A stretch of DNA of 17,294 bases, taken from Candidatus Aciduliprofundum sp. (lineage in GTDB: Archaea > Thermoplasmatota > Thermoplasmata > Thermoplasmatales > Aciduliprofundaceae). Positions within the stretch are counted from its first letter, which is position 1; each line of letters opens with the position of its first letter. A model generated the notes under the pieces. That model was not told where the DNA came from, searched no databases, and was given only the letters and a program-made list of their open reading frames with translations. The translations under genes and the position numbers were made by a program. Of the stretch, positions 6,738 to 14,275 are shown piece by piece. Where the stretch lies: the NCBI GenBank assembly GCA_015523135.1, contig WAKY01000088.1:1-17294 (forward strand). Direction: 5' to 3'.

Positions 6738-6991
6738 TTGATGTTTGGTTTTTAACAGCTTTCATTTTAATGATATGGCTCTTTCTCTCTCTCTTAAGGG
6801 TTATTCTGGGTCCTACCGCTCCCGATAGGGTTGTTGCCTTAGATACCATAAACACGCTCATAGTTGCCCTTATGGTGATATTGGCTGTGGCCTATAATCA
6901 AATAATCTATGTGGATGTAGCCATAGTGTATGCTCTTTTATCCTTCGTAACAACCCTATATATTGCAAAATATTTGGAGGGAGGGATCTGA
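6734..6991 (+). CDS. mbhB: Membrane-bound hydrogenase subunit MbhB (MrpF-like)
   Basis: An 85-residue membrane protein with three transmembrane helices (about 4-22, 37-53 and 58-78). The loop GPTAPDRVVALDTINT at 26-41 is the signature of the MrpF/MnhF family, whose Asp is implicated in ion translocation in the antiporters. It belongs to the sodium/proton antiporter half of the complex. Start and stop are tightly set: ATGA overlap with mbhA and one base before the mbhC ATG. GGAGG lies eight bases upstream of the ATG. Confidence 0.9.
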   Translation: MIDVWFLTAFILMIWLFLSLLRVILGPTAPDRVVALDTINTLIVALMVILAVAYNQIIYVDVAIVYALLSFVTTLYIAKYLEGGI

Positions 6992-6992
6992 A

Positions 6993-7349
6993 ATGTGGAC
7001 CGATTATCTCATCTATATTTTACTTGGAATTGGCCTTATCTTCAATGGCCTCGGATCCATAGGTCTTCTCAGATTTCCAGATGTTTATACTAGGCTCCAT
7101 GCGGCTACTAAGGCCACAACCTTCGGCTCAATCTTCACATCCCTTGGGGTGGTTACCTGGGCTTTCACACAATTATACTTAACAGGAAATTCTTGGAATC
7201 TAACCCTCGCTCTCCATACCATCATTGCCATGGCAGCATTGATTTTGACAAATCCAGTGGGTGCACATGCCATTGCCAGGGCAGCCCATAGAAGTGGAGT
7301 TTTGCCCAAATATGCCGTTGTGGACAGATTGGAGGAGGTGAAGAAATGA
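6993..7349 (+). CDS. mbhC: Membrane-bound hydrogenase subunit MbhC (MrpG-like)
   Basis: A 118-residue, three-helix membrane protein (about 4-26, 42-62 and 70-86). RFPDVYTRLHAATK at 27-40 is the MrpG/MnhG signature. I start it at the ATG at 6993; a TTG at 6963 also opens this frame, but the ATG has GGAGGGAGGGA just upstream (from 6976) and gives the normal MrpG N-terminus. It follows mbhB by one base and overlaps mbhD by ATGA. Its C-terminus is a short basic cytoplasmic tail. It belongs to the antiporter module. Confidence 0.9.
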   Translation: MWTDYLIYILLGIGLIFNGLGSIGLLRFPDVYTRLHAATKATTFGSIFTSLGVVTWAFTQLYLTGNSWNLTLALHTIIAMAALILTNPVGAHAIARAAHRSGVLPKYAVVDRLEEVKK

Positions 7350-7600
7350 TATTTGAATCTCTTCTTCAAATTCTGCTCCTTGCGGGGCTTATTATTAGTG
7401 CATATTTGGCAATAAGATATAAGGATCTATTAGCCTGTGCTGTTGCGCTGGGTGTTTTTTCATTCTTACTATCCCTGGAGTTTTACATTCTACAGGCACC
7501 CGATGTGGCCATAGCCGAAGCTGGAATAGGAGCCGGTTTGACCACAGCCATATTCATCCTTGCCATTAAGGGCACTTCGAGATGGGAGGTGGAAGAATGA
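7346..7600 (+). CDS. mbhD: Membrane-bound hydrogenase subunit MbhD (DUF4040 type)
   Basis: An 84-residue membrane protein with three helices (about 5-23, 27-47 and 57-75). The segment APDVAIAEAGIGAGLTTAIF at 51-70 is the hallmark of the DUF4040/MbhD family, which is homologous to the C-terminal part of MrpA; the conserved Glu58 lies in the membrane and is thought to belong to the ion path. In bacteria the equivalent region is fused to the large MrpA protein, while here, as in Thermococcales Mbh, it is separate. GGAGGAGGTG (7331-7340) is a strong ribosome-binding site. It overlaps both neighbours by ATGA. Confidence 0.9.
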   Translation: MIFESLLQILLLAGLIISAYLAIRYKDLLACAVALGVFSFLLSLEFYILQAPDVAIAEAGIGAGLTTAIFILAIKGTSRWEVEE

Positions 7601-7902
7601 GAAAGTTACTATTGTGCACTGCCCTGATAGTTGTTCTGGCAGCATTTCTCTATGTTTCAATAAATCCAGCTGATTTTGGTTATTCTACGGGGGATCATCT
7701 GGTATTTGGGCATCCCAGATACGTGGATATGGATGATTATTTCATTCATAACGGGCAGAATCAGACAGGGGCTAACAATATAGTGACGAGCATTGTGTTT
7801 GACTACAGGGGTTTTGATACCCTTGGAGAAGCATCGGTGCTATTCACAGCGGTTCTTGCAGTTGGTATGGTTCTCAGGGCTCTGAGGAGGGATGCCAAAT
7901 GA
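7597..7902 (+). CDS. mbhE: Membrane-bound hydrogenase subunit MbhE (MrpA C-terminal/MrpB-like)
   Basis: A 101-residue membrane protein, with one N-terminal helix (about 3-21), a polar extracytoplasmic stretch, and a second helix (about 78-94). TSIVFDYRGFDTLGEASVLF is the recognised MbhE signature (about residues 64-83), corresponding to the C-terminal end of MrpA. I start at the ATG at 7597, which overlaps the mbhD stop by ATGA and has GGGAGGTGG upstream (7585-7592). The in-frame ATG at 7582 lies just before that ribosome-binding site and is unlikely. It overlaps mbhF by four bases. Confidence 0.88.
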   Translation: MRKLLLCTALIVVLAAFLYVSINPADFGYSTGDHLVFGHPRYVDMDDYFIHNGQNQTGANNIVTSIVFDYRGFDTLGEASVLFTAVLAVGMVLRALRRDAK

Positions 7903-8366
7903 TGAGTAAAATAGTCCGTACTCAAGCAAATTTCCTTTATCCCTTGATAATGATATTTGGATTCTACATAGTTGCTCATGGTCATCTTACTCCAGGAGGG
8001 GGATTTCAGGGCGGTGCTGTAATAGCCACTGGAGTCGCACTAATCGCCGTGGCTTATAGTTATAAAAATGTAAAAACTTGGATAAAGAAAACAAGATTAA
8101 CAGCTACGGAGGCCATAGGTTTGCTCACATTCATAATCACTGCCCTACTGGGAATTAGTAGATCATTCTTTTATAATTGGCTTGCCAACACAGGACTGCT
8201 CTTCGGACAACCAGTTCCCTACGGTATAAATCCGGGATATCTTAATACTGCCGGTACCCTGCCAATAATGAATTTTGCAGTGGGAATAGAGGTTCTAGGA
8301 GGTCTTGGTGTCATAATCATGTACTATCTTCACTACATCAAGGAGGTGAGCAAGAATGCTGTTTAA
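7899..8366 (+). CDS. mbhF: Membrane-bound hydrogenase subunit MbhF (MrpB-like)
   Basis: A 155-residue protein with about four transmembrane helices (roughly 11-27, 36-53, 70-86 and 125-147). HGHLTPGGGFQGG at 26-38 is the MrpB/MnhB signature. It is part of the antiporter module. Two adjacent ATGs (7899 and 7902) are possible starts; the first gives the ATGA overlap used throughout the operon, and AGGAGGGAT lies just upstream. Its end overlaps mbhG by 11 bases. Confidence 0.9.
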   Translation: MMSKIVRTQANFLYPLIMIFGFYIVAHGHLTPGGGFQGGAVIATGVALIAVAYSYKNVKTWIKKTRLTATEAIGLLTFIITALLGISRSFFYNWLANTGLLFGQPVPYGINPGYLNTAGTLPIMNFAVGIEVLGGLGVIIMYYLHYIKEVSKNAV

Positions 8367-8700
8367 TTTGGTGTATATTACCGTGGCCATAGTAATAATC
8401 ATAGGTTTTTATGCAGCTCTTTTCAAGAGAAATCTGATAAAGATAGTAATCGGTATAAGCCTCATCGAAAGCGGTGTAAATCTCTTCCTCGTATCCCTTG
8501 GATATAGGGAAGGAGGCATTGCTCCCATCTATACCAATGCTCCCAGCACCTATATGGTTCTTCCAACACCTCAGGCATTAACACTTACATCCATAGTGAT
8601 AGGGGTTGCTACAACTGCCATGCTTCTATCCTTCTGTGTTGTGATTTATAGGTATTATGGAACACTTGATGCAAGAAAGGTAAGGAGGTTGAAAGAATGA
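8356..8700 (+). CDS. mbhG: Membrane-bound hydrogenase subunit MbhG (MrpC/NuoK-like)
   Basis: A 114-residue, three-helix membrane protein homologous to MrpC and to NuoK of complex I. Glu38 (ISLIESGVNLF) in the second helix corresponds to the membrane Glu of the NuoK/MrpC proton path. PTPQALTLTSIVIG at 70-83 is the family signature. The residue before it is Leu69, where bacterial MrpC usually has Asp as I recall; whether this is common in Mbh I cannot tell. AGGAGGTGAG (8341-8350) precedes the ATG. It overlaps mbhF by 11 bases and mbhH by ATGA. Confidence 0.9.
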   Translation: MLFNLVYITVAIVIIIGFYAALFKRNLIKIVIGISLIESGVNLFLVSLGYREGGIAPIYTNAPSTYMVLPTPQALTLTSIVIGVATTAMLLSFCVVIYRYYGTLDARKVRRLKE

Positions 8701-10274
8701 TATGGGAATTCTTGGCAAATAATTCACCTGCACTTATTATTGCTATCCCATTGATCGCCGCATTCGCCACATCCCTTATATCAAGGGTGAGTACCAGGGC
8801 TAGGAATATATGGGTTATCCTGGCTCTGGTGCTCACAGAAATATTTGTAATAATTCTCCTCTATCAGGTTTTTAATTTTGGCACCAAGGTGTATGTATTT
8901 GGGGCCTCTTCATATAATCTTACCCTCCCTCCAGATTCTGGAGGCATACCCATAAGGATAATATTTGTGGTCGATGCCATGAGCATTTTTATGGCCTTTA
9001 CCGCATCCACAGTGGCCCTTGCAGGTGTTATTTACTCAATATCTTGCGAGAATGAGCAGACTGGGCAAGATAAATACTACACACTTCTGCTTCTTATGAC
9101 CGTAGGCATGCTTGGAATGATGCTCACAGGTGATCTATTCAACTTCTTTGTATTCTTAGAAATAAACTCCTTGGCATCTGCAGCTCTAGTGGCCTATAGG
9201 GTTGATAGGGGTATTGCAGTTGAAGCAGCATTCAAATATGCAATAATAAGTTCTTTAGGTGGCCTTATGGTTCTATTCGCCATAGGAATCCTCTATGGGC
9301 AGTATGATGCCCTAAATATGGCCATGGTTGCCTATAGAATGCAAGCCACGGGATTCTCCAATCTTGACAAGATAGCAATGGCCCTGTTAACTGTAACCTT
9401 GGCAATGAAGGCTGGAGCAATACCCATGCACTTCTGGGTACCCGATGGATACGGTAAGGCTCCAGGCGCCATAAGTGCCATGCTGGTAACGACTACTTAC
9501 GCATCTCTCTACGGCCTGTTTAGGATGTGCTTTACTGTTTTTGGTCTGGCGGCAAATACGGTTACCCTCGGCTGGTTTCTGATAATTCTAGGTGTGTTGA
9601 GCATGTTTGTGGGAGTAACTATGGCATTGGTCCAGCATGACATAAAGAGATTGATGGCTTACCATTCCGTATCTCAAACAGGGTATATGCTCCTTGGAGT
9701 TGGTGTTGGATTAGCAACTCTGGGCACCACGGCCTTTAATCAGTATGGTCTTGCAGCGATGGAGGGTGGTATTTTCCACCTTATTAATAACTCCATGTAC
9801 AAGGGCCTTCTCTTCTTAACAGCCGGTGCTATAATCTATAGGATTGGCACATCGGATCTGGATAAGATGGGTGGATTAGGGCACAGTATGAAGTACACCA
9901 TGATATTCTTTATGATAGGTGCCTTAGCCATAGCGGGCATTCCTCCATTTAACGGTTTTGCATCCAAACTTCTCATATATGAAAGTGTGTATCAATTCAA
10001 TCCTATACTTTCAATTATTGCAATGATTGTAAGCATACTTACCCTAGCATCCTTCGTTAAGGTATTCCACTCTGCCTTCATGGGTCCCAAGAGGTACGAT
10101 GTTAAGGAGGTACCTCTACCAATGCTTGTGGGAATGGGCATATTGACATTCTTCATAATTCTCTTTGGACTGTTTCCCAACATAGCCATGCAATATCTAG
10201 TGACCCCAGCTGCCACCGCCCTTTCTGACCCTGTGGGATATATAACTCGCGTGCTTGGAGGTGGTTCCTTATGA
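8697..10274 (+). CDS. mbhH: Membrane-bound hydrogenase antiporter-like subunit MbhH (MrpD/NuoN-like)
   Basis: The large antiporter-like subunit, 525 residues with about 14 transmembrane helices, homologous to MrpD and NuoL/M/N. The charged residues of the membrane ion channel are in place: Glu155 in helix 5 (FVFLEINSL), Lys238 in helix 7 (LAMKAGAIPMHFWVPD), His323 (AYHSVSQTGYM), and His361 and Lys369 (HLINNSMYKG). This subunit and MbhM are expected to link proton reduction to ion pumping. AGGAGGTTGA (8683-8692) is its ribosome-binding site. It overlaps mbhG and mbhI by ATGA. There is a single copy; the sulfane reductase operon of Thermococcales carries two such subunits, another argument for Mbh. 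Confidence 0.93.
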   Translation: MIWEFLANNSPALIIAIPLIAAFATSLISRVSTRARNIWVILALVLTEIFVIILLYQVFNFGTKVYVFGASSYNLTLPPDSGGIPIRIIFVVDAMSIFMAFTASTVALAGVIYSISCENEQTGQDKYYTLLLLMTVGMLGMMLTGDLFNFFVFLEINSLASAALVAYRVDRGIAVEAAFKYAIISSLGGLMVLFAIGILYGQYDALNMAMVAYRMQATGFSNLDKIAMALLTVTLAMKAGAIPMHFWVPDGYGKAPGAISAMLVTTTYASLYGLFRMCFTVFGLAANTVTLGWFLIILGVLSMFVGVTMALVQHDIKRLMAYHSVSQTGYMLLGVGVGLATLGTTAFNQYGLAAMEGGIFHLINNSMYKGLLFLTAGAIIYRIGTSDLDKMGGLGHSMKYTMIFFMIGALAIAGIPPFNGFASKLLIYESVYQFNPILSIIAMIVSILTLASFVKVFHSAFMGPKRYDVKEVPLPMLVGMGILTFFIILFGLFPNIAMQYLVTPAATALSDPVGYITRVLGGGSL

Positions 10275-10618
10275 ATCTTGATTTTCTAACCCCTTATGGC
10301 TTCTGGAATCCCATTCTATGGCTCTTGGTAATATTTGTCGCCCTTCTAGTGGCATATTTAATATGGCTTCGGGGAAATTCAAGATATAAAAAGGGTACGG
10401 AGCAAACAAAACCCTTCCTTTCTGGCTATGCTCCGGAATCCAAGGAAGCTATGATGGTATCAGCCTCAAACATATACTGGGGATTCACCTCGACCCTGAA
10501 GGGCTATTACAATTTTCTAAGGAAAATGCATACTGGTGATATACGGGATTATCTTGGATGGTATGTGGGAATAGTTGCCATAATGCTCATCCTCTACATC
10601 CTGTGGGGTGGTGCTTAA
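10271..10618 (+). CDS. mbhI: Membrane-bound hydrogenase linker subunit MbhI
   Basis: A 115-residue protein with an N-terminal helix (about 13-32), a polar middle containing KPFLSGYAPES (46-56), and a C-terminal helix (about 96-112). In the Pyrococcus Mbh, MbhI sits between the antiporter half and the hydrogenase half and bridges them. Position in the operon, size and the KPFLSG motif all match. GGAGGTGG (10257-10264) precedes the ATG. Its TAA shares one base with the mbhJ ATG (TAATG). Confidence 0.85.
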   Translation: MNLDFLTPYGFWNPILWLLVIFVALLVAYLIWLRGNSRYKKGTEQTKPFLSGYAPESKEAMMVSASNIYWGFTSTLKGYYNFLRKMHTGDIRDYLGWYVGIVAIMLILYILWGGA

Positions 10619-11058
10619 TGCCTAAATTACCCACCAAGAGCTTTGACCGTTCACTTTGGGTATTCCATGTCAACACAGGTTCCTGCAATGGTTGTGATAT
10701 TGAGATTCTCGCTGCTCTCACGCCTAGATATGATGTTGAGAGATTTGGAATAAAACTCGTTGGCTCTCCCAGGCATGCAGATGCACTCCTCGTTACAGGA
10801 CCAGTGACCAGGGATATGGAAGATAAAGTAAAGCGCTTCTACGAGCAGATGGCTGATCCAAAGGTTGTTATCGTTATAGGCTCCTGTGGTATAAGTGGTG
10901 GAGTTTTTCACGAGTCCTATAATCTTGTAGGTCCGGTGGACAAGGTAATTCCAGTGGATGTCTATGTGCCAGGATGCCCTCCTAGACCAGAAGCAATAAT
11001 TGATGGGGTTGTGAAGGCATGGATGAAACTGGAGAGATTAAGGAGGGAGAAAAAATGA
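10618..11058 (+). CDS. mbhJ: [NiFe]-hydrogenase small subunit MbhJ (NuoB-like)
   Basis: A 146-residue electron-transfer subunit holding the [4Fe-4S] cluster next to the NiFe site. The four cluster ligands are visible: Cys23 and Cys26 (GSCNGCD), Cys90 (GSCGISGG) and Cys120 (PGCPPRPE). The CxxC pair is the hydrogenase form, unlike the adjacent cysteines of complex I NuoB. The frame is open back to 10558, but the ATG at 10618 gives the standard N-terminus and the TAATG junction with mbhI. It has no twin-arginine signal, so it faces the cytoplasm as in other group 4 enzymes. It overlaps mbhK by ATGA. Confidence 0.93.
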   Translation: MPKLPTKSFDRSLWVFHVNTGSCNGCDIEILAALTPRYDVERFGIKLVGSPRHADALLVTGPVTRDMEDKVKRFYEQMADPKVVIVIGSCGISGGVFHESYNLVGPVDKVIPVDVYVPGCPPRPEAIIDGVVKAWMKLERLRREKK

Positions 11059-11585
11059 AAGTAGATGATGTGGTAAATAGAATAAAAGAAAGGTTTGAAT
11101 GTGAGGTAAAAGTTAAAGAAATTCCCTGTGGGGCAAAAAAGATAAAGAGAACCCATATATTTGTGGAGATAAAGCGCGAAGATTTCCGTAAATTTATGGA
11201 ATTACTTTTTGAGATACAAGATTATCCTCATTTTGCAGTTATCTCGGCAACTGATTTGGGAGAGCAAATGGAGCTCCTCTATCATTTCACTATTGATTAT
11301 GGCAAGCAGAATGATGAGAAAACAATATCCCTGAGGATTAAATTGCCTAAGAATGACTTGAGAATTGAAACCATAACAGACCTGATACCTGGAGCGATGA
11401 TATCTGAAAGGGAAATCCACGAGATGGTTGGTGTGGAGTTCATAGGCCTCAAAGATACAAGACATTTCTTCTTACCCGATAATTGGCCCGAAGGGAAATA
11501 TCCATGGCGTAGGGATGAAACATTTCCGAATGATATGCTCAATAAATTAGATGAAACATGGAAGGAGGGTGATAAGAATGAGTGA
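11055..11585 (+). CDS. mbhK: Membrane-bound hydrogenase subunit MbhK (NuoC-like)
   Basis: A 176-residue soluble subunit homologous to NuoC (30-kDa subunit of complex I) and the HycE N-terminal region; it packs against the large subunit in the cytoplasmic arm. The signature EREIHEMVGVEFIG lies around 118-131, followed by FFLPDNWPEGKYPWRRDE at 138-155. I start at the ATG at 11055, which has AGGAGGGA at 11041-11048 and overlaps the mbhJ stop by ATGA; an in-frame ATG at 11019 lies inside mbhJ and has no such support. It overlaps mbhL by eight bases. Confidence 0.9.
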   Translation: MKVDDVVNRIKERFECEVKVKEIPCGAKKIKRTHIFVEIKREDFRKFMELLFEIQDYPHFAVISATDLGEQMELLYHFTIDYGKQNDEKTISLRIKLPKNDLRIETITDLIPGAMISEREIHEMVGVEFIGLKDTRHFFLPDNWPEGKYPWRRDETFPNDMLNKLDETWKEGDKNE

Positions 11586-12822
11586 ACATACCTATTCTAT
11601 ACCAGTAGGTCCCTTACACCCGGCTATTCACGAGCCCATAACATTAAAGATAGATGTGGAAGGAGAGGAGATAGTGGGGGTTGATGTATTCTGCTCACAA
11701 GTTCATCGTGGCATAGAATGGTTAGGAATGAATAGGAACAACCCGATTCAGAATATATATTTGGCTGAGAGGGTATGTGGAATATGCAATGTATGTCATC
11801 CATTTTGTATGGTTCAGGCGGTGGAGGATGCCTCAGGAATATATCCACCTGAGCGTGCCGATTATATCCGTGCTATAATGGCTGAATTGGAGAGAATACA
11901 TTCCCATCTTCTATGGGCTGGGGTAGCTGCCCATGAGATAGGATTTGATACTGTATTCCATTACACCTGGGCCCTAAGGGAGAAAGTTATGGATCTGATA
12001 GAATATCTCACGGGGAATCGTGTTACAAAGGCAATAATGATGGTTGGTGGTGTTAGAAGGGATATAAGTGAAGAGGGAAAGAAGAAAATAAAGGAAGGGA
12101 TGCAGTACTACTTGGAGAAATTTGCCAAGATTGAGGATATTTATCTCAATGACCCCACCATAAAGATGAGAACGAGAGACATCGGTGTTCTAACAAGGGA
12201 AGATGCCTTAAGACTTTGCGCTGTGGGTCCTTTAGCCCGCGCTTCTGGGGTACCTAAAGATGTTCGTCAGGACTTCCCATACGGGGCATATGCGGATTAT
12301 GGAGTCAAGGCCATAACTCCTGATACATATAATGGAGAGATTCATGCCGATGTGTTTGATCGCATAATAGTAAGGCTTCTTGAGGTTAAGCAGAGTGTTG
12401 ATATAATAAAGTGGGCAGTTGATAATTTACCTTCAGGGCCCATATTGGCTGAGAAGAATTTAGTTAAATTAAAAATGCTACTCAAAAAAGCAGAGGGTGA
12501 GGGAATCGGAAGGGTTGAAGCACCAAGAGGTGAGGATATACATTATGTTAGGCTGGAGAAAGGTAAAGATCCCTACCTCTCTTGGAAAATAAGAGCTCCC
12601 ACATACAATAATGTACTTCCTTGGATACCCATGCTTCTTGGAGGTCAGATTGCAGATGTGCCTATAGTGGCTGCCTCTACAGACCCATGTATGTCTTGTC
12701 TAAATCGTGTTACTGTGGTGGATGAGAAGGGTAGGAAATATGAGATTACGAAGGAATATATGCATGAATTAAGCGTGAAAAAAACAAGGAGGTTGATGCG
12801 TAATGCTAACAGGAGCTTTTGA
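11578..12822 (+). CDS. mbhL: [NiFe]-hydrogenase large subunit MbhL (NuoD-like)
   Basis: The catalytic subunit that reduces protons to hydrogen. In the 414-residue protein the four nickel ligands are present as two CxxC motifs: Cys67 and Cys70 (RVCGICNVCH) and Cys371 and Cys374 (DPCMSCLNR). Related sulfane reductases (Mbs/Mbx) have lost part of this set, so this is a true hydrogenase. Glu47 (HRGIEWL) is the conserved N-terminal glutamate. Some 37 residues follow Arg377, starting VTVVDEKG; this resembles the C-terminal peptide cut from E. coli HycE after Arg. The ATG at 11578 has GGAGGGTGAT at 11564-11573; an in-frame ATG at 11551 lies before that site. It overlaps mbhM by 20 bases. Confidence 0.95.
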   Translation: MSEHTYSIPVGPLHPAIHEPITLKIDVEGEEIVGVDVFCSQVHRGIEWLGMNRNNPIQNIYLAERVCGICNVCHPFCMVQAVEDASGIYPPERADYIRAIMAELERIHSHLLWAGVAAHEIGFDTVFHYTWALREKVMDLIEYLTGNRVTKAIMMVGGVRRDISEEGKKKIKEGMQYYLEKFAKIEDIYLNDPTIKMRTRDIGVLTREDALRLCAVGPLARASGVPKDVRQDFPYGAYADYGVKAITPDTYNGEIHADVFDRIIVRLLEVKQSVDIIKWAVDNLPSGPILAEKNLVKLKMLLKKAEGEGIGRVEAPRGEDIHYVRLEKGKDPYLSWKIRAPTYNNVLPWIPMLLGGQIADVPIVAASTDPCMSCLNRVTVVDEKGRKYEITKEYMHELSVKKTRRLMRNANRSF

Positions 12823-13819
12823 AGTCATATGGTATATTGCTGCTTCCTTCTTAATTTCTCTATTTGCCATACCTTTTGGGCTACTTACCAAGGGTATTGA
12901 TAGAAAACTGGCAGCGCATATGCAATGGAGAGTAGGTCCTCCTGTATGGCAACCATTTTGGGATGTTAAAAAATTATTTCAGAAAGAGACAATAGTGCCT
13001 GAAGATGCAATTTCTTGGCTCTATAATGCTGCACCCATACTCTGCCTTGCATCCACTGTAACTATCCTCCTCTACATCCCTCTTGGACCATTTCCCCCGA
13101 TTTTGGAAGGGCATGGGGATGTAATTTTAATTCTCTATCTTCTAACAATACCATCACTTGCAATGGTAGCCGGTGGTTTTGCATCTAGTTCTCCTTTTGC
13201 ATCGGTGGGAGCGCAGAGAGAAATGGTTCTTATGATGTCCTATGAATTTCCATTGGCAGCTACGGTAATTGCCCTTGTATGGAAAATATCCTCTTTGTAT
13301 CCTCAGGAAGCTGCATTTTCTCTCACAGCTTTTGCAAGACATCCTATTTGGAATATTATGGGGCCATTTGGAATAGTTGGAGCTATCGTACTTCTCATCG
13401 TGTTGCTTCTTGTGACAACTGGTGAGATAACCAAGGTGCCCTTTGACATAGCAGAGGCGGAAACTGAGATTGCGGAAGGTGTGTTTGTAGAGTATTCAGG
13501 TAGAAATCTGGGATTATTCTATCTTGCAGATGCTGTGAAAACTGTGGTAATGTCCGCACTTATAGTTGCCATATTTTTCCCCTACAACCTCTCACCTCTT
13601 CTAACACCCAATATCTCCATACCCTCCTGGGGCTGGGCTATTGTTGATTTCCTCTTCTTTCTTCTAAAACTGGAGATAGTGATATTCTTCTGCATGACAT
13701 TCATCAGAGTTTCTGTGGCAAGATTTAGGGTGGACCAGGTGGTCAAGGTTTACTGGGGATATCTCACGCTGGCTTCGTTGCTCGCCCTTATCTTAATAGC
13801 CTTAGATGTGATGTTGTGA
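12803..13819 (+). CDS. mbhM: Membrane-bound hydrogenase subunit MbhM (NuoH-like)
   Basis: A 338-residue membrane protein with about eight helices, homologous to NuoH (ND1), which anchors the hydrogenase arm and joins it to the ion-translocating membrane part. Recognisable NuoH segments are DRKLAAHMQWRVGPP at 33-47 with DVKKLFQKE following, SVGAQREMVLMMSYEFPLA at 134-152, the acidic loop PFDIAEAETEIAEG at 213-226, and FIRVSVARFRVDQ at 300-312. The acidic loop corresponds to the quinone-site loop of complex I, although Mbh uses no quinone. GGAGGTTGAT (12788-12797) is the ribosome-binding site. It overlaps mbhL by 20 bases and is nine bases from mbhN. Confidence 0.93.
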   Translation: MLTGAFEVIWYIAASFLISLFAIPFGLLTKGIDRKLAAHMQWRVGPPVWQPFWDVKKLFQKETIVPEDAISWLYNAAPILCLASTVTILLYIPLGPFPPILEGHGDVILILYLLTIPSLAMVAGGFASSSPFASVGAQREMVLMMSYEFPLAATVIALVWKISSLYPQEAAFSLTAFARHPIWNIMGPFGIVGAIVLLIVLLLVTTGEITKVPFDIAEAETEIAEGVFVEYSGRNLGLFYLADAVKTVVMSALIVAIFFPYNLSPLLTPNISIPSWGWAIVDFLFFLLKLEIVIFFCMTFIRVSVARFRVDQVVKVYWGYLTLASLLALILIALDVML

Positions 13820-13828
13820 GGTGATAAA

Positions 13829-14275
13829 ATGATGTTCTTTGAAGTTTTAAAATTGCTATTCAAAAAACCTTTCACCAACAAATTTCCTGTGAAATATGCA
13901 CCTAAGAATACCCTTGGCTTGATAGAAAAGGTTCAGAAGGGGGAGGTAAAAATCAATCCTCCAGTGGATACCCCCCCTGGTTTCCGTGGGAAATTGGAAT
14001 ACGACATAGATGAGTGCGTTGGATGCGGTCTCTGTGCCCAAGTATGTCCCTCCCATGCAATAGAACTGGTTAAGGATAAAAATTGGGTTATAATGCACTG
14101 TAAAGATGGTGCAAAATTAGCAGCACCATTGAAAATAAGGATCTATGTATCTCGTTGTATTTTTTGTGCTCAGTGTGTTGATGTCTGCCCCCGCAAATGC
14201 CTCAAAATGAGTGATGAATTTCTATTGGCAAATGAGGATAAATTGGCAGAGGATTTAATAATCCCCGGACCTTGA
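13829..14275 (+). CDS. mbhN: Membrane-bound hydrogenase ferredoxin-like subunit MbhN (NuoI-like)
   Basis: A 148-residue subunit with two [4Fe-4S] clusters that accepts electrons from reduced ferredoxin and passes them to MbhJ. The cluster motifs are Cys63, 66, 69 and 73 (CVGCGLCAQVCP) and Cys110, 113, 116 and 120 (CIFCAQCVDVCP). Two further cysteines, Cys91 and Cys124, are outside the motifs. The N-terminus (KKPFTNKFPVKYAP) matches the membrane-contacting start of NuoI. GAGGTGAT (13818-13825) is the ribosome-binding site. This ends the mbh operon; its last 21 bases overlap the convergent hypB. Confidence 0.94.
   Translation: MMFFEVLKLLFKKPFTNKFPVKYAPKNTLGLIEKVQKGEVKINPPVDTPPGFRGKLEYDIDECVGCGLCAQVCPSHAIELVKDKNWVIMHCKDGAKLAAPLKIRIYVSRCIFCAQCVDVCPRKCLKMSDEFLLANEDKLAEDLIIPGP

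Noticed and set aside
6219..14275. Sulfane sulfur reductase (Mbs/Mbx) instead of hydrogenase
   Set aside because: MbhL has both CxxC nickel motifs, there is one MrpD-like subunit, and hyp genes are adjacent.
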